A stretch of DNA of 64,000 nt from Anomaloglossus baeobatrachus. Taxonomy: Eukaryota; Chordata; Amphibia; Anura; Aromobatidae. This document shows, in pieces, positions 11,389-22,757 of this stretch (position 1 is the first letter of the stretch; each line of letters opens with the position of its first letter). The notes under the pieces were generated by a model. That model had not been told where the DNA came from, did not search any database, and worked only from the letters and a program-made list of their open reading frames with translations. The translations under genes were made by a program, and so were the position numbers. The stretch lies in contig NC_134355.1 in the NCBI RefSeq assembly GCF_048569485.1, forward strand, positions 563,277,642 through 563,341,641. The letters run 5' to 3'.

Positions 11389-12284
11389 TATACCTATATA
11401 AAGAACTTAGGTGACATGTGCCAGATCTGGTAGCTTCAAGACCCCCCCCCCACAACCACCCCAAACTTTGGTTGTTTAAATTGTTTTTGTTAATTTATGT
11501 TAATAAAATGGCCGTCGGGGCCAATTTATCCAAAACAAAGTCTAGTGTGGTTATTTATACAGTATAAGCTATTGCAGAGCCTTGAAGTGAGGTAATGGGG
11601 AAAGTGGTTAATGGAATGAATTGGGCCAGGCACTGTCATGTGTATAAATTTTGGATCTGACCTAACCTTGTGAAGCTGGGTGGAGTATAAGGTCATTGCC
11701 ATCATGTACTTAGAAGATGTTTAGCATACTCCATCTGCCCTCTCCACCTTATGATTGAAGCTCCTTTAATTCTGACTTATTATTTCCTATCATGCAGGCA
11801 TTTTACATTCTTACATAATCTATTTTTTACCTTTTAGTTAAGTACAATTTTCCAGGGAACTATTATATTTTATTCTAACTCCCATTTATGTTGTCAAACA
11901 GCTGGTTCACACAGTGTGCCTTTTACTTTTACATTCCTACATGATTATTCAAGTCTGAGTCATATGCAGCTCATAGAACATGATGGATTGAGAGATCTTA
12001 TCTTAAAGCCCTCAAATCTACTCTTGTATCATTTATTGACTACATTGTAGAGAAGAACAATACAGAAATCTTACATTCAGATAATATAATAGACTCTTAT
12101 TAAACTATTTATAGCCTATGCTAATTAGTCTAGATCTGAGCAACATCGGACAAGATAATGTCATGATCTAGTGCACAATTAGGTCAGTCATTTCAGCTCC
12201 TTATGTTCACATTTTTGCAGAATGCAGTTTGGCCGTTGGAGAAGACTAGGGCGTCAGTACTTTTTGTGTGTACTTAGAAGTAGT
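11389..12284. other. no recognisable feature
   Basis: AT-rich stretch including a C9 run near 11444 and a poly-A-signal-like AATAAAATGG near 11504. It is the right flank of the mariner insertion and continuous with 8894-9858 before that insertion. No gene or element identified. Confidence 0.45.
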
Positions 12285-12707
12285 GATGAGCAAGCAATGA
12301 AATGCTTGAGTGCTCGGTACTCGAATTGAGCAGGTTGGAGGCTGAAATGGGCTCGATTCAAGTAAGGAGTATAAGGGAAGTCAATGTGAAACTCAAGCAT
12401 TTTTCTGGAAAACTCTCAAGGAGGGCTGGGGGTGGACAGGAAAATCACTGAAATAGATGGAAACTGCTCTCAAGTGAAATGGGAACCACATGGGGAAGAC
12501 GCCTAGATGCATCTTCTCTCACTCCCAGGTCACAGCTGGGAACAATGTTGTCAAAGAATTACTCCACTTGCACTTACTGACAATAAAACATGTAAAACCC
12601 AAGATCAAATGGATTTTCCAGGAAAAAATGTCAGGAAACATTCTTTCCTGTATAGTGACTTGTATATAAGGCAAAAGAAAAAGGAAAAAAAATGCCTCCC
12701 CCACCAC
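12285..12707 (+). mobile_element. hAT remnant, left end
   Basis: Begins TAGTGATGAGCAAGCA and continues with GCTTGAGTGCTCGGTACTCG, closely like the left end of the complete hAT at 31494. Further in, words such as GGGGAAGAC...TCACAGCTG also match positions near 31700-31750. The right end is missing before the TTAA element at 12708. Confidence 0.65.
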
Positions 12708-13843
12708 TTAAGCTTTTCACAACACATGATGTACTGGGTACGTCATGGATCATGTCAGGTTAATCCCAGCGATCCCTGCACATGTCAGCTAATTTGAACA
12801 GCTGACATGTGCGGCTATCAGACATGAGTGGATCCGCGTTCCACTTGAGCCTGTTAATCCCTTGCATCTCGCTGTCAAAATGTGATAGTGAGATGAAACA
12901 GCGAGCCGCGGTAAGCACTTATCCTCCACCATCGGAAGTCATGTGACGTGATCACGTGGATCCGATACTTGTCATTGTAGCACAGGGTCATGTGATAACT
13001 CCTGTAGCTATCATGAGTCACTTCCTCTTACACATGGCAAAACACCATGTATGAGAAGAGAGCTGCTTTTTTGCAGATCTAAGTTGTGTAGCTGTGATCT
13101 ACAGAAATGAATGAGCGATCAGACTGCTGATTCTTATAGCCCCTTATAGGGGAACTAGTAAAATAAAAAAAAAATGAATAAAAAACCTAACAGTTCAAAT
13201 CACCCCCCATTTGCCCAATTGAAAATTAAAGGGTTAAAAAAATAACAAATATACACACATTTGATATCACTGCGTTCAGAAATGCCTGATCTATTAAAAT
13301 ATAAAATCAATTAATTTGATCGATAAACAGCGTAGCGGCAAAAAAATTCCAGGCGTCAAAATTATGTTTTTTGGTCATCACATATATTTTGCGCAACATG
13401 CGATTACAGGCAATTAAAATGTAGCATCTGTGCAAAAATGGTACCGTTAAAAACATCAGCTCGAGACACAAAAAATAAGCCATCACTGAGCTATAGATCC
13501 CGAAAAATGAGAATGCTACGGATTGCGTAAAATGGCGTAATATGTGCGCCATTTTTGGACAAACTTGTGAATTGTTTTAACCCCTTAGATAAAAGTAAAT
13601 CTATACATGTTTGGTGTCTACAAACTTGTACCAACCTGAGGCATCACAGTCACACATCTGTTTTACCATATAGGGAACACTGTAAATAAAACATCCCAAA
13701 AAACCATCGGGCAGTCGCACTATTTTTGCAATTTTTTTCACACTTGGAATTTTTTGCCGTTTTCCAGTACACTATATAGTACAACTAATGGTTTCATTTA
13801 AAAGTACAACTCGTCCCGCAAAAAATAAGCCGTTATATGCCAA

Positions 13844-14356
13844 CACTGCCCCCCGAGGAAGCATTCTTGCGAAACGCGTCGGGGCGTCCCCCCCTATCTA
13901 TAGGACTCTCGACCCAGCATCTGCACTTACACTTTATTATGGGTAAGCGTTGTCCCATGCCACTTCACAGGGCATGGAATTTTCCTTAGTACATGCCTTT
14001 GAGGGCAATCTTTATAATCGCTTCCCTGTGTACATAGTTTTTGATATAATGCATGGGACTGCCTTGTATATTTATATTTGCTGAAGAGGTCCTAGTTAGG
14101 GAAATCTCTGACTCTTTGTATCTCCACTCACTGTTGTTTTTTATCAATTTTCCATACACTATATTATGACAGTGCCTCTATTTGTAATTCTAAAATATTA
14201 ATACAAATCTATATATACGCTATAGTTGAACTCTCTATATCATCTTATTATGTACGGCCATATAAAACTCAGTCATATCCTTTTTTATGTACTTCTATAT
14301 TGAGTGGCCATTTACATGCTGTTAGAATTCCCTCTGTTGCTTTTTCTTTTTGTTCC
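13844..14356 (+). mobile_element. 513 bp insertion headed by a hammerhead-like sequence, 11 bp target duplication
   Basis: Flanked by a perfect 11 bp duplication TTATATGCCAA (13833-13843 and 14357-14367); copies b and c of the host element lack it. The insertion starts almost exactly at the hammerhead-like motif (13847-13886). The remainder is non-coding and ends in a T-rich tail. A duplication of this length and the lack of terminal inverted repeats fit retrotransposition rather than cut-and-paste. Confidence 0.75.
13847..13886 (+). ncRNA. degenerate hammerhead-ribozyme-like motif
   Basis: Stem I pairs TGCCCC (13847-13852) with GGGGCG (13881-13886). The core reads CCGAGGA where CUGANGA is expected, so the U4 position is C and activity is doubtful. 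Stem II is GCA-TTCT-TGC, then GAAA (13871-13874), the self-complementary ACGCGT and the C (13880) after which cleavage would fall. Confidence 0.5.
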
Positions 14357-14466
14357 TTATATGCCAAGGTTCATGGAAAAATAAAAAAGTTACCGCTTTC
14401 GGAAGAAGGGGAGGAAAAAAACAAACAAACAGAAAAACAGAAAATCGCCCAGCGGTGAAGGGGTTA

Positions 14467-16055
14467 AGCTATGTTCACAAATAGCGTTTTTGCTGCGTTT
14501 TATGTTCTCAGTGATTTTAACCCATTCACGACCTTGGACGGATCTATCCGTCAAGGATTGTGTCCCGTTAAGCCCCGCCCCCTGCCGCGGGCAGGCGTCG
14601 GCGGTCGGCGACGGCACACAGGCGTCGGCGGTCGGCACACATATCAGCTGTTTTCAACAGCTGACATGTGTGCCTGCATGTTGCGAGTGGAATAGCTTCC
14701 ACTCACAACATTTAACCCCTTAAATCTCGCTGCCAAAGTCTGGCAGCGAGATCTATATGCGTGCGGACATGTTTTTTACTTACCGCCGCCCCCACCGGAA
14801 GTCACGTGAGTGATCACGTGACATTCGGTGGTTGCCATCGTAGCACAGGGTCATGTGATGACGCCTGCAGCTACGAAGTTTCACTTTCGTTTTTCCTCGG
14901 CACGGAGCAGAGGGAAACCGGAAGTGACTGAATCTGCTGTTTACAGTTGTATAGCTGTGATCAGCAGATAGATAAGAGCGATCGGATTGCTAATCGCTAT
15001 AGCCCCCTAGGGGGACTAGTAAAATTAAAAAAAAAAAGTAAAAAAAAAGTTATAAAAAAAAAAACAAAAAAAACCTAAAAGTTCAAACCACCCCCCTTTC
15101 ACCCCATTGAAAATTAAAGGGTTAAAAAATAAATAAATATACACATATTTGGTATCGCCGCTTTGAGAAATGCCCGATCTATCAAAATATAAAATCAATT
15201 AAACTGATTGGTAAACGGCGTAGTGGCAAAAAAATTCCAAATGCCAAAATTATGTTTTTTGGTCGCCGTATGTTTTACGCAAAGTGCAATAACAGGCGAT
15301 CAAAACGTAGCATCTGCGCAAAAATGGCACCATTAAAAATGTTAGCTCGAGACACAAAAAATTAGCCATCACTGAGCCATAGATCCCGAAAAATGAGAAC
15401 GCTACGTGTTTCGGAAAATGGCGCAAAACGTACGCCACTTTTATTGGACAAACTTGTGAATTTTTTTTTAACCCCTTAGATACAAGTAAACCTATACATG
15501 TTTGGTGTCTACAAACTTGCACCGACCTGAGGCATCACATAGATACATCAGTTTTACCATATAGCGAACACGGTGAATAAAACATCCCAAAAACTATTGT
15601 GCGATCACACTTTTTTTGCAATTTTTCCACACTTGGAATTTTTTTGCTGTTTTCCAGTACAATATATGGTAAAACCTATGATTTCATTTAAAAGTACAAC
15701 TCGTCCCACAAAAAACAAGCCCTCATATGGCAAGATTGACGGAATAATAAAAAAGTTACGGCTCTCAAAGAAAAAGAGCAAAAAACAAAAACGGAAAGTG
15801 CCCGGGGGCTGAAGGAGTTAATGTGGAAAGCACACTGCAAAAAAACTGAAAGAGTTGACATTCTGTTTCTTTAAAAAAATTCAGCAGTATTCCATTTCAG
15901 TCAGGAAAAAATAAAACAATTGTGTGCTTCAGATTTATGAAATCTCCTAGCCTTTGCTGGTACTATAAAAATCAGCCTTTCATTTGCATAAAACTCATAA
16001 AATAATGCTGCAAAAAAAAAAAAATTCAGCGCAATTGCAACATGTGAACATAGCC
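14467..16055. mobile_element. PIF/Harbinger MITE split by TTAA element b
   Basis: Outer ends AGCTATGTTCACA (left) and TGTGAACATAGCC (right) are inverted repeats with TTA on each side (14464-14466 and 16056-16058), the Harbinger 3 bp target. Same family as 45065-45827 and 41093-44327, which have GGCTATGTGCGCAC-like ends. The TTAA of copy a overlaps its left flank. Confidence 0.7.
14517..15821 (+). mobile_element. TTAA-target DNA element (piggyBac-like), copy b
   Basis: Bounded by TTAA (14517-14520 and 15818-15821). Left end TTAACCCATTCACGACC, right end the complement of TTAACTCCTTCAGCCCC. Highly similar throughout to copy c at 58377-59647, including the GTCACGTG...GATCACGTGAC palindrome and the TAGCACAGGGTCATGTGATG block. 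No transposase frame, so non-autonomous. Confidence 0.82.
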
Positions 16056-16158
16056 TTAATAGCCAGGCCATCTCCCATTTCCCCATAGCCTATGATTACA
16101 GTAGATGACATTTGAATGGGGGGGGAATAAATCTCTACCTAAAGATAGTCACCAGTAA

Positions 16159-16902
16159 AGCTGGTGTCACACACAGCGACAACGACAACGACGTCGCTGC
16201 TACGTCACCATTTTCTGTGACGTTGCAGCGACGTCCCGTCGTTGTCGCTGTGTGTGACATCCAGCAACGACCTGGCCCCTGCTGTGAGGTCGCCGGTCGT
16301 TGCTGAATGTCCAGCTTCATTTTTTCGTCGTCACTCTCCCGCTGTGACACACACATCGCTGTGTGTGACAGCGAGAGAGCGACGAAATTAAGCGAGCAGG
16401 AGCCGGCACTGGCAGCTGCGGTAAGCTGTAACCAGCGTAAACATCGGGTAACCAAGGGAAGTCCTTTCCCTGGTTACCCGATGTTTACGCTGGTTACCAG
16501 CCTCCGCTCTTGCTGCCAGCGCCGGCTCCTGCACTGTGACATGTGGCTGCAGTATGCATCGGGTAATTAACCCGATGTATACTGTAGCAAAGAGAGCAAG
16601 GAGCCAGCGCTAAGCAGTGCGCGCGGCTCCCTGCTCTCTGCACTGCGACATGTAGCTGCAGCACACATCGGGTTAATTAACCCGATGTGTACTGTACCTA
16701 GGAGAGCAAGGAGCCAGCGCTAAGCGCGGCTCCCTGCTCTCTGAACATGTAACACAGCGACGTTATGATCGCTGCTTCTTCTGCCTGTGTTTGACAGCTA
16801 AGCAGCGATCATAACAGCGACTTACAAGGTCGCTGTTACGTCACCGAAAATGGTGACGTAACAGCGACGTCGTTGTCGCTGTCGTTTAGTGTGAACCCAG
16901 CT
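16159..16902. mobile_element. PIF/Harbinger MITE with internal palindromes
   Basis: Ends AGCTGGTGTCACAC and the complement of AGCTGGGTTCACAC, flanked by TAA (16156-16158 and 16903-16905). Subterminal CGACAACGACGTCGCTG recurs in both arms. The interior holds an inverted GGTTACCCGATGTTTACGCT pair and two tandem ~105 bp units (16541-16750). No coding capacity. Confidence 0.85.
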
Positions 16903-17231
16903 TAAATGTATTATTACCATATTACTACCTTATCTGAGGAATGTAGTGTGTGACATGGGCAGTCACATCAGGTTTAATTTATGAAGGATGGACTCTAAAA
17001 CTCACACAGCCTAAAGCTGCCAAAAATTTTAAGGAAGAAGAACTCAGATACACTTTGTATTCGATCTAAACTAGGTCCTCATACACATTCTGTTAAAATT
17101 GTTAGGTAGTGGGACTTCTAGACTCATAACACCTATGAACTAAGTGCAAAGGCTGCCAAAAATTAGAAGGAGAGACTGCAATACAGCCTGGAAGACACAT
17201 AGAAGGGGGCCTCAGAATACATTTTTTTTTC

Positions 17232-18309
17232 TGTGACGCCCTGGCAAAACCAGGTAGTCACACAGAATAGGCCCCCGCATAACACCTCTCCCACACAGGG
17301 TTAAATCAGCCGATAAAATCCTAGTCACCCCCTCAGGGAAGGACAGACACACCAGTGGGCGGGACCAGGTGGAAGGAAAACACCCACCTAGGGGTCTGGA
17401 GAGCCCGGGGTGGGAAAACAGTCGGAGAAAAAGTTTAGGAGTTGAAGTGAGAAGTTCAAGTTGACAGGCGTGGGGGTTGGAGCCCCGGCGTACTGGCTAG
17501 GTGGCAGACAGTTGTCGGTGCCAGCAGGAAACAGGAAGACGGTTGCCAGAGATCCAAGTTGGACCGGGGCAGGGTTGGAGCCCACCGGTACCGACACCAG
17601 AGAACCGACCCGGAAACCGTACACAAGGACCGGCACCAATGGCCTAGCTAATTAACCAATTGAGGGCAGGATTTTAGGTCCTGTCCCAACCTAAGTCCCG
17701 AAAAGTAGATAACCACCCCCCAAGAGAGATAGGTCATCCGCCAGGGCCCGGTAGATCCCACGGTTCAGTGTCAGATGGGCATGGCTCCCAACCAAAGGAC
17801 CGGGAGCGGACTTCCACGTTACACACCGGGAAGTCCATCACAGAAAACACAAAGTGCATAGGAAAGGGGCATTCACCACCGGCCCGGGTGTGGGACCAGA
17901 AATACACCCCCGGCCACGGCAGCCGGCCACCATCACCTTGGTTTACCAAAGGACTTGTGTGATTTATTCAACCATGAGTAATATCCCCGGCCTGACCGGG
18001 TGCGCCGGCCCCTGCAGTTACCATCCCCTGCACAGAGACATTGGGCCCCGGGGCATCCATCCCTGCCCACAGAGGGGTTAGCATCCAGCTGCCAGTCCAT
18101 CGCCCCTGGGAGTCCTACAACAGCAGCGGTGGTGCTACACCTCACCACACACCGTGGGTGGCGTCACAGACAGTTCTCAACAACATCCGTACAAATACGT
18201 CCCCCTTTTATTCGAAGTGTCTGCGCGACCCCCGTGTCCGGTAGAGTCCCTCGAGCCATACCGCAGATCCGGATCCGAGCAGCACGGCTGCTGGCACGGG
18301 GGCGGCACA
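17232..18309 (+). mobile_element. solo LTR, family A (fossil), copy 2
   Basis: Starts TGTGACGCCCTGGC, ends GGCGGCACA, with the 4 bp duplication TTTC on both sides. Shares with copies 1 and 3 the block CACACCGTGGGTGGCGTCAC near its 3' third. More diverged from copies 1 and 3 than they are from each other. Solo, no internal region. Confidence 0.78.
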
Positions 18310-18489
18310 TTTCCATTATTAAGGAGTGGAACTTCTTGGCTAGTAAAGCCTGGAAAAATTAAGAGTGAGGGTCACATCATGACCTAGTTGATAATGTGAA
18401 AGAGAAGGAGAACATGAAAAAAAGAAACCATGAACCATATACCCTTTTTTGAGTGAGAAGAGGTTCATGGGAATTTGTCTGCAGTGAGC

Positions 18490-19020
18490 GGTCACGTTTT
18501 CCCATCACAGCAGCCTCTGAATGTAGCAGAGCTGGGATCATCGTAGGACGTTGTATGGATTACATTGGACCTGCAGTGGTGTTTTTGGGGTTAATAAAGG
18601 GATGAAAAAGGATGTGTTTATATTTTATTTCAAATAAAGGGTTTTTCTGTATTTCTATTTCTTTTGACTTACAGGGTAATGGTGATGTCTCATAGACCCC
18701 TCCCCATTACTAACCTAGGGCTTGATGACAGCTGTACATTTTTTACAAACCCAGCTATCATCAATCCCATATATTACTCAAATTGCCACTGCACCAGGGC
18801 AATTGGGATGAGCTTTGTGAAGTGCCAGAATTGCCACATCTTATGGAGGACCCTATGCCATTTTTTTAAATTTTTTTTTTTTTTTTACACCATACAGCAA
18901 ACCAGCTGCAACCAATTACAGATGCCAACACAGAGGGTGGGAGTCATGTATAGCAATCTTCAACCAATCACAGGCGCTGGCACAGAGGGTGGGTGGGAGA
19001 AGCAGTAAATATTCATGATG
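18490..19020 (+). repeat. interspersed repeat R1, copy 1
   Basis: Shares an ordered set of words with copies at 29130-31310 and 43225-44030: GGATTACATTGGACC-like start, an AAATAAAGGG tract, a block with paired GGTAATGGTGATGTC and CCCATTACTAAC words, then GGGCTTGATG...CATCAATCCCATATATTAC and GCACCAGGGCAA. No ends or coding capacity found; class unknown. Confidence 0.6.
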
Positions 19021-20559
19021 CTTATTAAGCGGGCCCAGAAAAAGAGTCTGAAATGTTATCTTCTGGGAAACACGAAGTCTATGACTGTCCTGCTCTTACC
19101 CCAATTTAGCTTCCTTTTGCAGTCCAGATCTTCACATCCCCATTGATTTGTATGGGGTATGTTCTCCATGGTCCAGTTTAGTTCCATAACCAAAAATGTT
19201 TTGGTTTTTTTTTTTCAGTGCAGATTGGACGATCCCGAATATCCACGTGTCCGCTCATCTCTGATTGAATCTACCCAAAATGCAATCAATAAATACCATT
19301 AGATCAGGACACAAAAAAACCCTCACACAGTTCCATCGACTTAAAATGTTATGGATCTCAGAATATGGCGACACAAGCAAAAAATTGTATTTGTTTATTT
19401 TTTACAAATTTCTGAATAGTTTTTCACCGCTCAAATAAATAAATAAATAAATAAAATATGTGCATTTTTGGTCTCATTGTAATCATACTGACCTGAAGAA
19501 TCATATAGCTGGGTAATTTTTGCTACACAGTGAATACTGTAAATAAATAAATAAATTGTGGAATTGATTGGCGCTATCTGGTAATATGCACTTTATTAAA
19601 TCGTGTTTTTTTCATCATTAAGAAGTTTACCATGACCTCTGGTCGTCTCATTTTTTTTTTTTTTACATACTTTGTCCATATTATTATTGGTTACGTACAC
19701 TAGGCACTTAATTATCATCATCACATGAACATTATGTCTTTTTTGCATTCTATTTAATCTTTTTGCCTGTGCATGATATATTTATTTATTTTTAATTTAC
19801 CTTTCAAGAAAGAATTTATTTTATTAATTATGTTCACTCTTGTAGTCATTGTTTGTATGTTTTGTGTAATGTGACCATGCGCTAGCCATTGAAAATAGAA
19901 TAGAAAGCAGACGTGATAATACATGTGTGAATGAGGCCTTACACATAATTAACTATTACAGATTATTATAAAAAAAAATAGGTACAATTTTCATTATTAT
20001 ATACATATGGTATCAATTGAAAGGAATTGATTTTCAGTTTTTAAACCATGTATTTTGCCTCCTACAAGCGGAACCTAGCGCCAAGTAAACGGCGAAATCC
20101 TTTGTGTAAAGGTAAAACAAGTGTTAGTAAATAGTGTCCCTCTCAAAATACAGGTAGGACCTTAAATATCATTTCTATACTATTTTTATTGCGTATTATC
20201 CTGTATTTATCCTGTATTTATTTCACCATTCACCTAAAATATCAGCAAACAGCAATTATGTAATCCTTATGTCTTTGAGACAAGAGCTCCCCCTCGTGGT
20301 GATTGTGAGAACATCGAATGCAAGTCTAGCGGATTCAGCATCTTTAGCTGTAAATTGTGAACAGCTGATATCATTAAATACTTTGCTCTTTCCACATTTT
20401 TCTCAGTAAAGAAAGATAATCAAGGTTTGATCACTATATAAATCAGAAAATTCTAACGCCAGTGTGAAATGAGTTTATTAGCAGGTTCTGTGTGATGTGA
20501 CCCCCCACCCCAGAGAAATTATGGCAGATTAGTGTACCATGCCACCATTGGCACAAGAA
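19021..20559. other. old repeat debris, no gene
   Basis: Contains AAAT microsatellite runs (19434-19457, 19537-19555), a region near 19320-19560 that resembles the TTAA-element interior, and a MITE-like end (CGTG...TGTGTGAATGAGGCCTTAC) near 19910. No open frame of significance. Confidence 0.45.
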
Positions 20560-21049
20560 GGCCTAGGACACACGGCGAGAAAAATGGTGCGAGTGGAATG
20601 CGATTAAAAAAAAACAAAAAAAAACGCATTCCACTCAAACCAATATTACTCTATGGGGCAGCTCCTATGAGCAATTTTTTTCTCAACCCGAATCGGACCG
20701 AGAAAACAATCGCAGCATGCTGCGGGTGGAATCTGATCCACATTCACTCGCACATACAAGTCTATGGGGTGAGAGAAACATTGCACTGCTCTCGCAGTGT
20801 AACGCGAGAACAGTGCAATTCTCGCATCAGCCAGCAACGGAGGAGATACGGTAGGAAGATAAATCCCTCCCTCTCCTCCGCAGCACCGGCCCACCCCTCC
20901 TCCCCTCCTCAGCATCGGGCCTCCCCTCCACAACTGTGGTTTGATCGAACGATCAGACCACAGTCGCATGACACTCGGCTCCCACTGTGCTGCGAGCATG
21001 TACCTAGTGTCATGCGAGGAGTCGCACAAATTCCCGTGTGGCTTCAGCC
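20560..21049. mobile_element. MITE with GGCCTAGGACACACGG ends
   Basis: Left end GGCCTAGGACACACGGCGAG and right end complement of GGCTGAAGCCACACGGG form imperfect inverted repeats. Inside are further inverted pairs (GCGAGTGGAATGCGATT with AACGCATTCCACTC; CAACTGTGGTTTGATCG with CGATCAGACCACAG). A 184-codon open frame over it is composed of these repeats and is not a gene. Superfamily and duplication unclear. Confidence 0.6.
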
Positions 21050-21432
21050 GAAAGGAACAGATTTGTTTGCAGAGGATCAAGTTTGAGTCGAATTTCCTGA
21101 ATTTGTGGTTTTACTCAAATTCGAATTTTGAGATTTGATTCACAAAATAAATAAATAAACTTACCCAGAACCATTTTCGGCACCACTGAAACACCAGATA
21201 CCAGGTAATGAATTGGAGGAGTGGGAGAAGCACAGAGTGGGGGATGAGGATACAGGAGAGAGACTAGTAATGAATTGGTGGAAAGAGTACAGTAGCTAAT
21301 TAGAGAAAATGCATATTAGTGCTGGACTCACCATGCTTATTTTGTTCCTCCATTGCTAATATGGATGGGTACCACTTCTCTGCTGGCCTGCAGCAAACAA
21401 CGGGCAAAAAGGAAAAATGAAGCCGGCACATC

Positions 21433-21672
21433 CATGAATAGTAGTTTAAAACTGATTCTTCTTTCTTGATTCCTCCATTAAAAAGTTACTTGTGCTGCTT
21501 ATTTATGAATGCTCTAACGCGTTTCGGGCAATAAACTCACTCTTTGTCATAGAGCTGTGTATTGCCAGAAATGCGTAAGAAGCTTTCGTAATGAAGCAAC
21601 ACAAGTAACTGTTCAATGGAGGAATCAATAAAGAGGAATCAATTTTAACTCTACACATGGATCTACAGTGGC
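21433..21672. repeat. small inverted dimer with hammerhead-like core at its apex
   Basis: The left arm (about 21433-21548) and the right arm (about 21549-21672) are imperfect reverse complements: ATTCCTCCATT...AGTTACTTGTGCTGCTT against AAGCAACACAAGTAACT...AATGGAGGAAT. Each arm carries a version of the GAAACGCGT block pointing outward (21517-21525 minus; 21567-21575 plus, as GAAATGCGT). This is the same head-to-head layout as 46154-47717, in a far more decayed copy. Confidence 0.6.
21511..21555 (-). ncRNA. degenerate hammerhead-ribozyme-like motif
   Basis: On the minus strand stem I pairs GCTCT (21555-21551) with AGAGC (21515-21511). The core reads ATGACAA against the expected CUGANGA (two changes), followed by a weak stem II, GAAA, self-complementary ACGCGT and U at the cleavage position. 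Too decayed to expect activity. Confidence 0.4.
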
Positions 21673-21961
21673 TAAAAAATTCATATTTTTATAAGGAAGT
21701 AATAAAGCAGGACATACGGTACTTACCGAGTCTCCCCGCATCTGTAACACTAGTTCCAGGCCCGGTAATTATCCCTCATACATAGTCACTGCTTTCCCCG
21801 CCCACCGATGTCTTTGATTAGTTGCAGTCAGACCGCACACCCACCCGATCTGACAGTGTTACTGTATATTGGTGTAAAATAAATAAAATAAAAATGCTGT
21901 GCGATCCCCCTATATATTGATACCATCACAGATAAAGCCCACAGCTACAGGCTGCAGCCCC

Positions 21962-22647
21962 CAGCTCCAAAACACTGACTTTGTTATCCTTAAGCCACTT
22001 TGTGACCAGTTTGGCATTATGTTTCAGGTCATTGTCCATTTGAAAGACCCATTTCAACCCAAGCTTTAAGTTCCTGGCTGATGTCTTGAGGTGTTGCTTC
22101 AGTATTGCCACATAATCTTCTTTCCTCATGATGCTATCTATTTTGTGAAGTGCACCAGTCCCTCCTGCAGCAAAGAAACCCCACAACATGATGCTGACAT
22201 GATGCTGCCACCCCTTGTTTCACAATTGGGATGGTGTTTTTAGCCTTCAAAGCACTCTCCCTTCTTCCTTCAAACGTAACAATGGTCATTATGGCCAAAC
22301 AGTTCAATTTTAGTTTCATCAGACCACAGGACATGTTCCCAAAAATAAAGGTCCTTGTTCCTGTGTGCTTTTGCAAACATTAATCTGGCTTTTTATGTTT
22401 CTTTTGGAGTATTTGCTTCTTCCTGGCAGAGTGGCCTTTCAGCCCATGTTGATAGAGTACTCGTTTCACTAAGGCTAATGACACAATCTTACCAGCTTCC
22501 GCCAGCATCTTCACAAAGTATTTTGTTTTTGTTCTTGGGTTGATATGAAAATGTCTGACCAAAGCATATTCATCTCTAGCACATAAAAACCATCTGAGAG
22601 GTGCATCCAGTTTAGGGCACAAGCCTCTTTAAAAGCAGGGAGACCTG
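21962..22647 (-). pseudogene. Tc1-like transposase fragment
   Basis: Minus-strand frames read ARKKQILQKKHKKPD, then WVFQMDNDLKHNAKLVTKWL (second catalytic Asp block, MDNDLKH) preceded by MLWGFFAAGGTGALHKID. These are core blocks of a vertebrate Tc1 transposase of a different family from the one at 5682. The first DNA-binding half and the last catalytic block (PDLNPIE) are missing. Frames change near 22380 and 22160. The right end is the L1 insertion point. Confidence 0.8.
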
Positions 22648-22757
22648 GGGCGTGTCCAGGATGCTGAGCTGAGTGGACGTGGGGAAGAGGAGCTCCTGTT
22701 GACCCTCAGCTAAATCAGCACTTATCATAAGCACAAACCTACTCACCGGCTCTCAGG

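Larger units (their letters stand above)
12708..14467 (+). mobile_element. TTAA-target DNA element (piggyBac-like), copy a, with nested insertion
   Basis: TTAA at both ends (12708-12711 and 14464-14467) with the right end reading GGTGAAGGGGTTAA. The interior (13200-13840) matches copies b (14517-15821) and c (58377-59647), with shared text such as TTTGGTATC, CGATCTATYAAAATATAAAA and CTGAGCYATAGATCCCRAAAAATGAGA. It is the most diverged of the three and carries a 513 bp insertion at 13844-14356. No transposase frame. TTAA duplication fits piggyBac or Kolobok; the CCCCTTCA ends favour piggyBac-like, with moderate certainty. Confidence 0.7.

Noticed and set aside
20532-21086. 184-codon open frame
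   Set aside because: It covers a MITE made of inverted repeats, with an equally long frame on the other strand and no protein-like domain.
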